Of a stretch of 64,000 bases of DNA, positions 46,583-59,000 are shown piece by piece. A program made the translations under genes and the position numbers. Numbering within the stretch: the stretch's first letter is position 1; every line of letters begins with the position of its first letter. Under the pieces are notes generated by a model. The model searched no databases, was not told the DNA's origin, and was given only the letters and a program-made list of their open reading frames with translations. The stretch comes from Beroe forskalii. Lineage: Eukaryota; Ctenophora; Nuda; Beroida; Beroidae. The DNA is taken from the NCBI GenBank assembly GCA_011033025.1, contig WFMF01000108.1, positions 248,001 to 312,000 of the forward strand, written 5' to 3'.

Positions 46583-49500
46583 CATAGCTGCCAATTTGCC
46601 CTTCTTTCGCAGGGTGCCCTGCTTTGCCCTTCTTTTTGCCCTGCCTTGCAAACCGAGCCCTGCTTTAGCAGGGCAAATCAGTCCGAAAGGTACCTATATT
46701 TTCCTGTATCATAGGAATAAGATTTTAAAATCGGTGAGTTGGAAAATAAAAACACACTAATTGATTAGTATACCTGTAGCCTGAATCAGTGATTCATCAA
46801 TCATCATTTGGATTACAAGCATCTTCATCGATGGGTTTATCGAATTTCTGCAAAGTTGTGTATTTTGTGGAACACAGAAATGCTGAAGATGGTATCGGCA
46901 CTATTTCAATTTTTAAAAGTACTTATATTGGTATGGACGTAGTGCAGTTAAAAAAAAGTATACTTAGCAGGATGAGCATAAGTGTCAAAAATACCCAATA
47001 CCCAAAGTTACCTGGTTATTCGAAGAGGTACCCATAATTGCTCAGTGTAACTGGTGGTTCGAAAAGGTACCCATAATTGCTGTGTAACTGGTGGTTCAGA
47101 ATGGTACCCATAATTGTTTAGTGTAACTGGTGGTTGAGAAAGGTAACCATAATTGGTTGATGTAACTGGTGGTTCAGAAAGGTACCTACCCATAATTGGT
47201 TAGTGTAACTGGTGGTTCAGAAAGGTACCCATAATTGGTTGGTGAAACTGGTTGTTCGAAAAGGTACCCATAATTGGTTGGTGAAACTGGTGGTTCAGAA
47301 AGGTACCCATAATTGTTTAGTTTACCTGGCGGTTCAGAAAAGTACCCATAATAGTTAGTGTTACTGGTGGTTCAGAAAGGTACCCATAATTGGTTGGTGT
47401 AATTGGTGGCGAAACTGGTTGCTCAGAAAGGTACCCATAATTGGTAATTGTAACTGGTAGTTCAGAAAGGTACCCATAATTGGTAACTGGTGTAACTAGT
47501 TATTGAAAGGTACCCATAATTGGTTGGTGTAACTGGTGGTTCAAAAAGGTACCCATAATTGGTTGGTGTAACTGGTGGTTCAAAAAGGTACCCATAATTG
47601 GTTGGTGTAACTGGTGGTTCTGAAAAGTACCCGTAATTGGTAACTGGTGTAACTGGTTATTGAAAGGTACCCATAATTGCTCAGTGTAACTGGTGGTTCA
47701 GAAAGGTACCCATAATTGATTGGTGAAACTGGTGGTTCAAAAAGGTACCCATAATTGGTTGGTGTAACTGGTGGTTCAGAAAGGTACCCATAATTGGTGA
47801 GTGTAACTGGTGGTTCAGAAGGGTACCCATAATTGTTTAGTTTACCTGGCGGTTCAGAAAAGTACCCATAATAGTTAGTGTTACTGGTGGTTCAGAAAGG
47901 TACCCATAATTCGTTGGTGTAATTGGTGGCGAAACTGGTTGCTCAGAAAGGTACCCATAATTGGTAATTGTAACTGGTAGTTCAGAAAGGTACCCATAAT
48001 TGGTAACTGGTGTAACTGGTGGTTGAAAGGTACCCATAATTGGTTGGTGTAACTGGTGGTTCAAAAGGTACCCATAATTGGTTGGTGTAACTGGTGGTTC
48101 AAAAGGTACCCATAATTGGTTGGTGTAACTGGTGGTTCTGAAAAGTACCCGTAATTGGTAACTGGTGTAACTGGTTATTGAAAGGTACCCATAATTGCTC
48201 AGTGTAACTGGTGGTTCAGAAAGGTACCCATAATTGGTTGGTGTAACTGGTGGTTCAGAAAGGTACCCAAAATTGGTAACTGGTGTAACTGGTTATTGAA
48301 AGGTACCCATTATTGGTTGGTGTAACTGGTGGTTCAAAAAGGTACCCATAATTGGTTGGTGTAACTGGTGAGCTGGTGGTTCAGAAAAGTACCCATAATT
48401 GGTAACTGGTGTAACTGGTTATTGAAAGGTACCCATAATTGGTTAGTGTAACTGGTGGTTCAGAAATGTACCCATAATTGGTTGGTGTAACTAGTGGTTT
48501 ACAAAGGTACCCATAATTGGTTAGTGTAACTGGTGGTTCAGACTTTAGAAAGGTACCCATAATTGGTTGGTGTAACTGGTGGTTCAGAAATGTACCCATA
48601 ATTGGTTGGTGTAACTAGTGGTTCAGAAAGGTACCCATAATTGTTTAGTGTAACTGGTGGTTCAAAAGGGTACCCATAATTTGTTAGTGTAACTGGTGGT
48701 TCAGAAGGGTACCCATAATTGGTTGGTGTAACTGGTGGTTCAAAAGGTACCCATAATTGGTTGGTGTAACTGGTGGTTCAGAAAGGTACCCATAATTGGT
48801 AACTGGTGGAGCTGGTTATTGAAAGGTACCCATAATTGGTTGGTGTAACTGGTGGTTCAAAAAGGTACCCATAATTGGTTGGTGTAACTGGTGGTTCAGA
48901 AAAGTACCCATAATTGGTAACTGGTGTAACTGGTTATTGAAAGGTACCCATAATTGGTTAGTGTAACTGGTGGTTCAGAAATGTACCCATAATTGGTTGG
49001 TGTAACTAGTGGTTTACAAAGGTACCCATAATTGGTTAGTGTAACTGGTGGTTCAGACTTTAGAAAGGTACCCATAATTGGTTGGTGTAACTAGTGGTTT
49101 ACAAAGGTACCCATAATTGGTTGGTGTAACTGGTGGTTCAAAAAAGTACCCATAATTGGTAACTGGTGGTTCAGAAATGTACCCATAATTGGTTGGTGTA
49201 ACTAGTGGTTCAGAATGGTACCCATAATTGTTAAGTGTAACTGGTGGTTCAAAAGGGTACCCATAATTTGTTAGTGTAACTGGTGGTTCAGAAGGGTACC
49301 CATAATTGGTTGGTGTAACTGGTGGTTCAAAAAGGTACCCATAATTGGTTTGTGTAACTGGTGGTTCAGAAAGGTACGGTCCATAATTGGTAACTGGTGT
49401 AACTGGTTATTGAAAGGTACCCATAATTGGTTGGTGTAACTGGTGGTTCAAAAAGGTACCCATAATTGGTTGGTTCAACTGGTGGTTCAGAAAAGTACCC

Positions 49501-50573
49501 ATAATTAGTAACTGGTGTAACTGGTTATTGAAAGGTACCCATAATTGGTTGGTGTAACTAGTGGTTTACAAAGGTACCCATAATTGGTTAGTGTAACTGG
49601 TGGTTCAGACTTTAGAAAGGTACCCATAATTGGTTGGTGTAACTGGTGGTTCAGAAATGTACCCATAATTGGTTGGTGTAACTAGTGGTTCAGAAAGGTA
49701 CCCATAATTGTTTAGTGTAACTGGTGGTTCAAAAGGGTACCCATAATTGTTAGTGTTACTGGTGGTTCAGAAAGGTACCCATAATTGGTTGGTGTAATTG
49801 GTGGCGAAACTGGTTGCTCAGAAAGGTACCCATAATTGGTTAATGTAACTGGTAGTTCAGAAAGGTACCCATAATTGGTAACTGGTGTAACTGGTTATTG
49901 AAAGGTACCCATAATTGGTTGGTGTAACTGGTGGTTCAAAAGTACCCATAATTGGTTGGTGTAACTGGTGTGGTTCAAAAGGTACCCATAATTGGTTGGT
50001 GTAACTGGTGGTTCAGAAAAGTACCCATAATTGGTAACTGGAACAACTGGTTATTGAAAGGTACCCATAATTGCTTAGTGCAACTGGTGGTTCAGAAAAT
50101 TTTACTGCCCATAATTGGTTGGTGTAACTGGTGGTTCAAAAAGGTACCCATAATTGGTTGGTGTAACTGGTGGTTCAGAAAGGTACCCATAATTGGTGAG
50201 TGTAACTGGTGGTTCAGAAGGGTACCCATAATTGATTAGTGAATCTGGTGGCTCAGAAAGGTACCCATAATTGGTTAGCATAAATGGTGGTTCAGAAAGG
50301 TACCCATAATTAGTTGGTGTAACTGGTGGTTCAGAAAGGTACCCATAATTGATTGGTGTAACTGTATGTTCGAAAAGGTACCCATAATTGGTTGGTGTAG
50401 CTGGTGTTCAAAAAGGTACCTAAAAGCCTATGGTAGCATGCGTTCATCAGGTGATTTGCCTGCTAAAATGACCAATTTTGCTCCGCAAAAAGGTACCTAT
50501 TGCCCTTCTTTTTGCCCTTCTTTTCGTCAAAAATCTTGCCCTGCGACGGTTTTTTCAAAATTTGGCAGCTATG
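46583..50573. mobile_element. 4.0-kb hAT-like element filled with satellite (E1)
   Basis: Perfect 12-bp TIRs, CATAGCTGCCAA and its complement, are flanked by the 8-bp direct repeat GCCTAGTG (46575-46582 and 50574-50581). The second copy of the surrounding duplication has only one such stretch (near 52765), which is the empty site. The 8-bp TSD and CATAG-type end suit the hAT superfamily. Subterminal zones are rich in TTTGCCCTTC and GCAGGGC. The rest is one tandem array (47009-50420). No transposase ORF. The end organisation matches the element at 60472. Confidence 0.85.
47009..50420. repeat. 39-bp satellite array inside E1
   Basis: About 85 copies of GGTACCCATAATTGGTTGGT followed by GTAACTGGTGGTTCAGAAA. 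Variant units (GGCGAAACTGGTTGCTCAG; CTGGTTATTGAAAGGTACCC; CAGACTTTAGAAAGGTACCC) recur in blocks. One block near 47324-47450 returns about 522 bp later, a higher-order repeat. Each unit has a KpnI-type GGTACC. Confidence 0.95.
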
Positions 50574-51834
50574 GCCTAGTGCTCATATTATCTATTATAG
50601 ACTCACTTAAGACTCCCTGCCTTTCATAGCATATGACAATTTGGTAGTCCTACTACCAATCCAGAGTTTTATCTATAAAGGTGTATGTATGTTATGACCG
50701 ACATGACAGATTAAAGTTTGATGTGACTGTATGTCGGTTGTTCATTATTCATTAAGTACAAGTATCCCTCTAGCTCTAGTTTCGTGCGGTACTTTACGAC
50801 CAGGTCTAGATGAAAAACATATTATTTGGTTGTGATATTCTTATCATCACGGAGATAAATTGATCTTAATGTTCACTCCATTTCCATTTCACAACCCTGA
50901 CCTCCGAATTAACGTATTGTGCTGTATGTATGTTTGCCGAAGTTGCGTCATTTCTAAGTCGAAGAAACCTACTTGTAATGTCAGGTGGAAATATCTGAAA
51001 TGCCGCACATCATTGGAAATATTTATCATTTTCGTCTCACGTCTGCTACAGAGTATATTAAGGAGCAATAATCAGAAAATCCGTTAACCCATCATGACCA
51101 CTTACCGTGGGAAAGGTGATAATTCCTCGTTATAACTTTGCAAGGGCGTTGCCTCCCCCCTCTTTTGAGCAGCAGTACATACCTTCACTCTCCATTCCCC
51201 ATAAACTGGTTCCCTCTAAGTCCTGCCGTCTCCTGCTTTGTAATTCCGGTTGGGGCGGGTACCCAGTCACCATCTTGGGAGCTTCCAGTGTTATAACAAA
51301 CCCTGTACGCAACATAGCCGGTTCCTTGTCACCAGTTCGGCATTTGAAGCTCTAATAATGACGTCACTCTCCCAACTGCCCAGAATAGGTGGAAAGCGCT
51401 GTCATATAAATATTATCATATGATCGTGATGTGCTTCTGATGTACTGTCACTGGGTGGATGATATATGTATATATATGTGTGTGTTACGCCACATTTCAG
51501 ACAACACTTGTCATCCCTGGCAGCTTTGGCAGCATATATTTCATACATATTCGAGCACCATGAAACGGAATATGTTTTATATCGTCACTTCTGTCGTGGA
51601 GGCGCCGTGGCGGCTACAGCACACTGAGCTGGCTCTCCTCTTTCTGTCACAGCCACACACTTACACCCACAGCCACACACTCATACCTGAGATAACCTGT
51701 GTAAAAACCTCTATTAAACTAAACTATACACACTCTGGGTGATGTTTGGGTGAAGAAGGAGGAGCGGGATGTCTACCACGTTCTAAAGTTCCGCACTTAA
51801 CCCTCGGTCTGTGTGTGTCGCTTTTCCCTCTCCG

Positions 51835-52019
51835 TCCCAAAAAGGGGGGCTTGGAAACATTGCTTAAAATTTTTGGGGTTTCCCCTTAAAAAACCAATCC
51901 TTTTTTTTAAAACCCCCAAAAAGGGGTTTCCCGGGGCCCCCGGGAAAATAAAAAGGTTTTAAAAAAATAATAAGGAATTTCGGGGCCCAAAAGGGGGGGG
52001 CCCCTTGACAATTTAAATT

Positions 52020-52084
<65 letters not shown>

Positions 52085-52135
52085 CCCAAAAGCTGCCCTT
52101 TTCCCCCAAAAAATACGGGTTTAAATTTTTGAAAA
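51835..52135. other. Homopolymer-inflated, low-quality-looking junction
   Basis: Nearly every base is in a run of 2-8 identical bases (GGGGTTTCCCC, CCCGGGGCCCCC). The stretch culminates in about 33 C followed by about 30 T. It sits exactly between the two copies of the 1.95-kb duplication, and the right half reads as a homopolymer-stretched version of 45888-45935. I read it as unreliable consensus, not biology. Confidence 0.8.
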
Positions 52136-54040
52136 AAAACGGCAAGAAATACTATACGTATTTTTTCTTTTTCCCGAAAATCGCCGTACTTTTTGGGCGC
52201 AATCAATCAGTCAAAATGCGTCGTTAAGCTTTTATGATTTATTTGATAGCCATGTGTGCAAGAACGTCGCCCGCGCAACCTAAATGTTGAAGATATCAAA
52301 ATTTTATTCGTTATCGCACCGCGCGCGTACTTTTCCGCGTATTTAACACCCTATTAAAAACCTGCTGCTGGCATTTCTTGTCGCGTACTTTTTGAAAAAC
52401 GCGTATTTTCTCCAGGAGCCAATAAGCCGTACTTTTCACGATTCTTGCACGTATTTAACGACCCTTCTGTCCAGTTATAAAGTATGGGCATCAGTTAAGT
52501 AATTGAAACTTGCTGTGGCCTGTGCCACCACAGTAATATCATATCCAGAGCTCAAAGCGCATGTGCTGTGATGGAGCAATACGCACTTTGAACATGTCAT
52601 CCGGGAACCATCTTACAGATGACAATGGCTCTCAACCACCTGGTTTGTGGCCTAAACATGCACGTGTAATAACGGAGTTGCTCTACAGCCGGTGAGATTA
52701 TAGAACTTTATGTCATTATAGTGGTCTAGAAATGTGCGTCAATAAGCTCTAACTCCTTTGTGCCCATATCTGCCTGTCATAGCATTTGGCAGGTTGGTAG
52801 TTCTACTGCCGATCCGGAGTTTTATCTATAAAGGTGTATCGTAAAAAGGTGTATGTATAAAGGTGTATGTGTAAATGATAACCAACATGACAGATTAGAT
52901 GTGACTGCATGTCGGTCATTCATGATGCAGTACAGTACAAGTATCCCTCTTTAGTTTCGTGCGGTATTTTACCACCAAGATTAGATGAAAAACATATCAT
53001 TTGGTTGTGATATTCTTATCATGACGGAGATGAATTAATCCACTTGTCATTTCCATTACAAACCCTGGTCTGAAGTAACGTATCGTCCTATATGTATGTT
53101 TGCCGAAGTTGCGTCATTTCTAAGTTGAAGAAACCTACTATAATGTCAGGTGGAAATATCTAAAATGCCGCACAAATACCGCACATCATTGGAAATATTC
53201 ATCATATTCGTCTGCTACACTGCGTATTATTAAGGAGCAATAACCAGAAAATCCGTTAACCCATCATGACCACTTACCGTGGGAAAGGTGATAATTTCTC
53301 GTTATAACTTTGCAAGGGCGTTGCCTCCCTCTCCCCCTCTTTTGAGCAGCAGTACATACCTTCATTCTTCATTCCCCATAAACTGGTTCCCTCTAAGTCC
53401 TGCCGTCTCCTGCTTTGTAATTCCGGTTGGGGCGGGTACCCAGTCACCATCTTGAGATCTTCCAGTGTTATAACAAACCCTGTACGCAACATAGCCGGTT
53501 CCTTGTCACCAGTTCGGCATTTGAAGCTATAATAATGACGTCACTCAAAACTGCCCAGTATGGTTGGAAACTGGTGTCATATAAATATTACCATATGATC
53601 GTGATGTGCTTCTGATGTACTGTCACTGGGTGGATGATATATATGTATATATGTGTGTGTTACGCCACATTTCAGACAACACTTGTCATCCCTGGCAGCT
53701 TTGGCAGCATATATTTCATACATATTCGAGCACCATGAAACGGAATATGTTTTACATCGTCACTTCTGTCGTGGAGGCGCCGTGGCGGCTACAGCACACT
53801 GAGCTGACTCTCCTCTTTCTGTCACAGCCACACACTTACACTCACAGCCACACACTTACACACACAGCCACACACTCATACCTGAGATAACCTGTGTAAA
53901 AACCCCTATTAAACTAAACTATACACACTCTGGGTGATGTTCGGGTGAAAAAGGAGGAACGGATGTCTACAACGTGTTCTAAAGTTCCGCGCTTAACCCA
54001 AAGACTTTGTGTCTTTGTTATTAACTTTTCCCACCTCCCT
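52092..54040. repeat. Direct duplication, second copy (empty site for E1)
   Basis: Partner of 45888-51840 without the transposon. The empty site reads AACTCCTTTGTGCCCATATC near 52757-52777. Confidence 0.92.
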
Positions 54041-54244
54041 CCGTCTCAGTGTCTCAGCTGTGCGGCGGCAGGTCGTGCTGCTTGCAGTTATAACAGCTGC
54101 TGAAGTTACCTAACCCATGTCACGTGACAGGAGGGTGAGGTAACCTCACTAACCCAGTCTAGTCACGTGACCAGCATTGGGAGGAACCTCGCGTGTTTCG
54201 CCTGTGTAATGAGAGCGCTCAGCGGCATGCTTCTCACAGCTGCC

Positions 54245-54292
54245 AGGTTCTTCACTACCAGACTGCCAGGTTCTTCACTACCAGACTGCCTA
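54245..54292. repeat. 24-bp tandem pair
   Basis: GCCAGGTTCTTCACTACCAG followed by ACTG occurs twice in tandem. Confidence 0.85.
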
Positions 54293-54479
54293 GCTAGAGA
54301 CTGGGAGAGTCATCCAGGAGAATTAGATAAGTGGATCTCTCCGGATCTCTTAACTAGTTCCTGAACAAGATTACTTGGCAGATATCTGAGCTCTGAAGGT
54401 GTGCTCGGAAGAGGCTCTAGCCACTACAGTCTGTTACGACCTCCTACCGCCAAAGACTGAACCTGCTCATTCCAGCAGT

Positions 54480-55575
54480 TTGTGGCTGTGCGATATTACT
54501 ATTAGCTGTAGCCGGCTGCAGCGAGGCGGGACAGCTAGATTGTGGGATCTACCAACACCAATAGAAGCTACGCTCTAGCAGCTAGAGGCTTTCAGAGACT
54601 GCGTTCTAGCAGTCATAGGCTGAGAAGGACTGCGCTCTAACCGCTGCAAGCTAAAACGGGCTACGTTCTAGCCGCTAGAGACTACGCTCTAGCTGCAACA
54701 GAATTCGTTCTAGCCGCTAGAGGCTACGTTCTAGCAACTAGAGGCTAAGAAAGACTGTGATCTAGTCTCTAATAGCCGTCAAAGACTGCGCTCTACCGCT
54801 CTAGCTGCTATTGGCTGAGAAATAATTAGCTATATCTACTAAAGTACTAAACGAGTTAGCCGCTGAGGCATAGAAACGAGCTATGATCTAGCCATTGGCT
54901 GAGAAAGACTGCGCTCTAGCCGTTAGAAGATGAAACGGGTTACGATCTATCCGCCGCTAGAGGCTACCTTCTAGCCGCTGCAGAATTCGCACTAGCTGCT
55001 GGAGGCATAGAGAGGCTGCGCTCTAGTCGTAAGAGACTGTCAGAGACTGCGCTCTACCGCTCTAGCTGCTATTGGCTGAGAAAGATTACGCTCTAGCCGC
55101 TAGAAGCTGAAACAGGCTACGATCTAGCCGCTTAAGGCTACGATATAGCTGCTAGAGGCTATGCTCTAGCCGCTATAGGCTACGCTCTAGCCGTTATTAA
55201 GAGCTACGTTCTAGCTGCTAGAGACTACGTTTTAGCCACTACAGGCTGGGTTTTAGCCGCTAGAGGCTACGGTCTAGCCGCTTTAAGCTACGTTCTAGCC
55301 ACTAAAGGCTACGTTCTAGCTGCTAAAAGCTACGTTCTAGCCGCTAAAGGCTACGTTCTAGCCCCTAGAGGCTACAATATAGCCTCTTAATAAGGCTACG
55401 TTGTAGCCTTTAGAGGCTGGGACAGACTGCGCTCCAGCCGCTAGAAGCCGTTAGAGACTGATCTTTAATAGCAGAAGGGGGATGTAGGTGTCTCTAGCTG
55501 CTAGAGCGAGGCTGCGCTCTAGCCATTAGAGGCTATAAGAAAGGGAGAGGCTGATAGCTGTAGCCGCTAGAGGCT
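54480..55575. repeat. Diffuse repeat field (GGCTACGTTCTAGCCGCTAG)
   Basis: About 40 irregular copies of a 20-26-bp unit around GGCTACGCTCTAGCCGCTAG, many with the self-complementary CTAGCnGCTAG core. The DNA can therefore form many alternative small hairpins. It lies about 0.5 kb upstream of the SH2B coding exons. No ORF. Confidence 0.85.
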
Positions 55576-56089
55576 GAGAGAGAGAGCTGCCGGAATGTGG
55601 GCTGGGTGTGACCTGTCATCAGCAGCTACTCCCTCATCCGCCAGCCTAATTTTACATGTGTTTTAAATGGGAATATAACTACCTACCTCCCCATATGTTA
55701 TATATACTCATTTCTACTTCTCTCTCTTCCCTGGCCACGAGAGCCTCTCCTTGTGCGGGTTTAGTGTTGCGCCCTTTTCATCTGCAAGACCGTGAGCTGC
55801 TCGGAAAACACCCTGCTCCCTGTGTACATATCTCTTTATTATCAGTGGGGTGCGTTAAGTCGTCGGACAAGGTGTCGGAATGTAACTTATATCAGCAGTT
55901 AGTACAAGGCAAATCCTTACGACTCAGGAACTTGTAAGGTCTCCCCATCTGTCACTGATCAAAGCTCTCCTATCCCAATCCCACTTTCCTGTACTGCCAA
56001 CTTCCACGCCTCGCTCGCCTCTCTTATTGCTGCCTTCTTGCTGCATGATTTGGCATCTCCTTTGCAAGGGAGGGATCGTTCACAGCGAT

Positions 56090-59000
56090 ATGGACGGGGG
56101 GACGTGTAACAACGCCCCCAACTCTCGGTCTCGCTCCACTTCCGTCTCGTCGAAGTGTGCCCCTGACCGGTCCCCGTCAGAGCCGAGGACCAGGACCTCG
56201 TCCGTGTCCTCCAAGATCGAAGATAAGTCCCCGCCGACCCCCAAAGAGACGGAACACAATCACTGCCAGCGAGCTGCTCAGACGCCCTTCTGGCCGGGGT
56301 GGAAGGAAGAACAAGAACTCGGTCCTGGTGGAAAGGATAACGGAGTATTGCAATGTTTACACGGAACCCATGATAGGCCAGATCATTCAGGAAGTTAAGG
56401 TGATTGAGACAGTTCCAGTTGTTTACGATGTTATTGTCAGTTGCTTTTTTGTTTACAGTTTTAGTATCGCCTATACCAGATTAATGCTGACGTTTCCCGG
56501 ATTGAATGTATATTTTGTTCTTTTTCCAGGAAATATCGTTAAGTTTACCCGCGAGTTTCCCTGAGACCGTAAAGGTACATTGAAGTACTGCCAAATCATT
56601 ATAAGTCTGGGGTCATCAGCTTCACTCGACTTACGATTTACACTTTTTACTGCTGCCAAAACCGCTCGGAACCCGATTCAATACCTCAACTTAATTTTAC
56701 CTAACGTTGATATCCCCGTAATTTCTGACCGGGCGTTGATCACCCTATCAGTGACCCGTAAAACTGTCCCGTTTTGACCCAGGCATCAGTTAACCACTGA
56801 TCCCTCACCCCAGTTATCAGTAACCCACTGATTACAGACCCTGTTTTTACACCAGTTGTTTCCCTTCTGACCCTTAGGTATCAGTAATCCCTGTTTTTCC
56901 CCTGTATTAGTAACCCATCTGACCTCTGTTACAACTCCAGGTATCAGTAACCTTAATGACCCCTGTTATTACCCCAGACTGTATCAGCAACCCCTCTAGA
57001 CCCCTGTTATTACCCCAGGTATCGAAGTTCTGCGAGTTCCACAGTCGGCACGCGGCCTACCACCTGGCCCACAACGTGCACCTGTTCATGCGGGACCACA
57101 GCTTACCTCCTCCCATCACTCAGTCACAGTTCCTGGACAAATTCCTTGAAGGTGAGCATACAAACAGACGGACAAACATACAAACAAACTGACAAATATT
57201 TTCCTGATTATCGGCGCAAATCTCTGACTGTCAGCGCATTTCACAATTCCCCGAATCAGCGCATCTCACTATCGAAATTCCTAGATTATCAGCAGTGAAT
57301 GACACTAGAGTTTCCTCGTAGTTCAAGAAATTAGTTCAGTAGTTGGTACTAGTGGAAATTCCCTGAAAATAAGCACAAAATTGCAATTCCTTGAAAGATT
57401 CGACAATTTACCGGCTTTTTACAGAAGTGTATTTAGCAGTATCATTTCTGATTTCCTTGATAGTTAGCAGGTTTGGCAGTGGAATTGCTTGGGATGATAC
57501 AACTACTGCCAATATAATCCGTCGTATAATTGGGATGTGTTGTGAATGCGTACTTTTCTGGAATGTACCTACAGGAATGCTCTAATATTGCATACACCTA
57601 AATGATTACACATTGGTGATAGAAAGTAAATTCTAATAATGATTTTAATTTTTGTAGTGATTCTAGAAAGATTGATGAGTACAATTTTTGAGCGCAATTA
57701 ATTTTGAGGAGTAGAGAAGAATCCTAAAAATGTAGCCCGGTAAGCTGTACAAAATTGTGTGAAATTTTTTAAATTTTGTTGCACAATCAATGCTTAATCT
57801 AATCAGTGAATTCACCTTGCAGTGGGTACCATTATAGGATAAGGTTACAAAGTCAGTTTTATTTAACTTAAAACTTTTCATAATTCAAATTTAAGGACCA
57901 AATTTGAAGTCTGTTGTTTTAAGTTTTTAAAGTTATTTAAACTGTGCCGATAATACTCATTCATCATATAAAAATCAAATTAATTGATAATGAATTAAGA
58001 AAATGCAGAATTATTATAAGGTAAATTTTTTGACTGAAACACAAGCTTTCTAATTATGCAAAAACGTTTTAGAAGCAAAATGCATATGGTTTTATTGTTA
58101 CTGAAGGAGAAGCCACGATATGATTCAAAGGATAAATCTATGTACTTTAAAATTCCGATATTATGAAATTTGGAAATTTAGTTATTGCTAGACAATTGGA
58201 CAGCTTGAAATTTATCATTTAAAATTCAAGTTCCGAAGGCCCTGTTTTAAAAGATCTAGAATGTGTTAGAACTTAGAAGTAAAAGATTTTCTTGTAAAAA
58301 ACCGTAGGGCACTAACCAAATGCACTATCTGAAGCTTGCATCTTCCATTCAACGCAACTAGGATATTTCACGTACGACAACATAAACATTCCCTGAGTTT
58401 AGTTAGCCGATAGCATGCATCACCAAGCTCTCCCGTTTGGCTGACACATCGCCGTTTCCTGGTTGATAATTACCGCAATTACGATCTAATGCGCGCATGT
58501 TGTATTGCCTTGCCAAAATTAAGTGCAAATAATTTGAAATCTTTGAAATGCGCGTGCGGGGCTTCTGACAAATTTGATGTAGAAAATAGCAATATATACA
58601 CAACGTATTATACCAGCCGTGTTACGAAATGTTCGCAGGCTTTTTTTGCATATTTTCTGTGGGAAATTTCAATTCTGTCCGGGAGACTTGTCCTGGGATG
58701 TTAAGGCTTCTCCCAGGTTGGGGAATCCTTTGCCATTTGTCGGTCAGATCTCCAGCCTATGGTCTTTGTGTGTGTGTTTGTGTGTGGGTTGGGAGGTAGT
58801 GCTGAGCAGCGAGGCTCTGGGAGAGATAGGCAATAGCAAACCATTACGTCTAAGTAGTCGGTAATCCTAAAGCATGCATCAGGTGTATGGTCCGTTAAGG
58901 ATTTTATTTAAACTCAGTTTTGATTTTACTGTTTACAATTCAATTCTGATACGTCATCAACTAAGCTCAATAAGTTGTGTGTATGAAGTGATTATATGAA

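Larger units (their letters stand above)
45888..51840. repeat. Direct duplication, first copy (interrupted by a transposon)
   Basis: Excluding the element at 46583-50573 and its TSD, about 1.95 kb here matches 52092-54040 in order and length. Shared landmarks are GGCAAGAAATACTATACGTA, GTGCGTCAATAAGCTC, ATCTATAAAGGTGTATG, TTACCGTGGGAAAGGTGATA and ATGAAACGGAATATGTTTTA. Differences are substitutions and short indels. No gene was recognised in it. Confidence 0.92.

Noticed and set aside
47009-50420. CRISPR-like regular array
   Set aside because: Units are contiguous with no unique spacers, no cas genes are present, and the sequence lies in a eukaryotic transposon.
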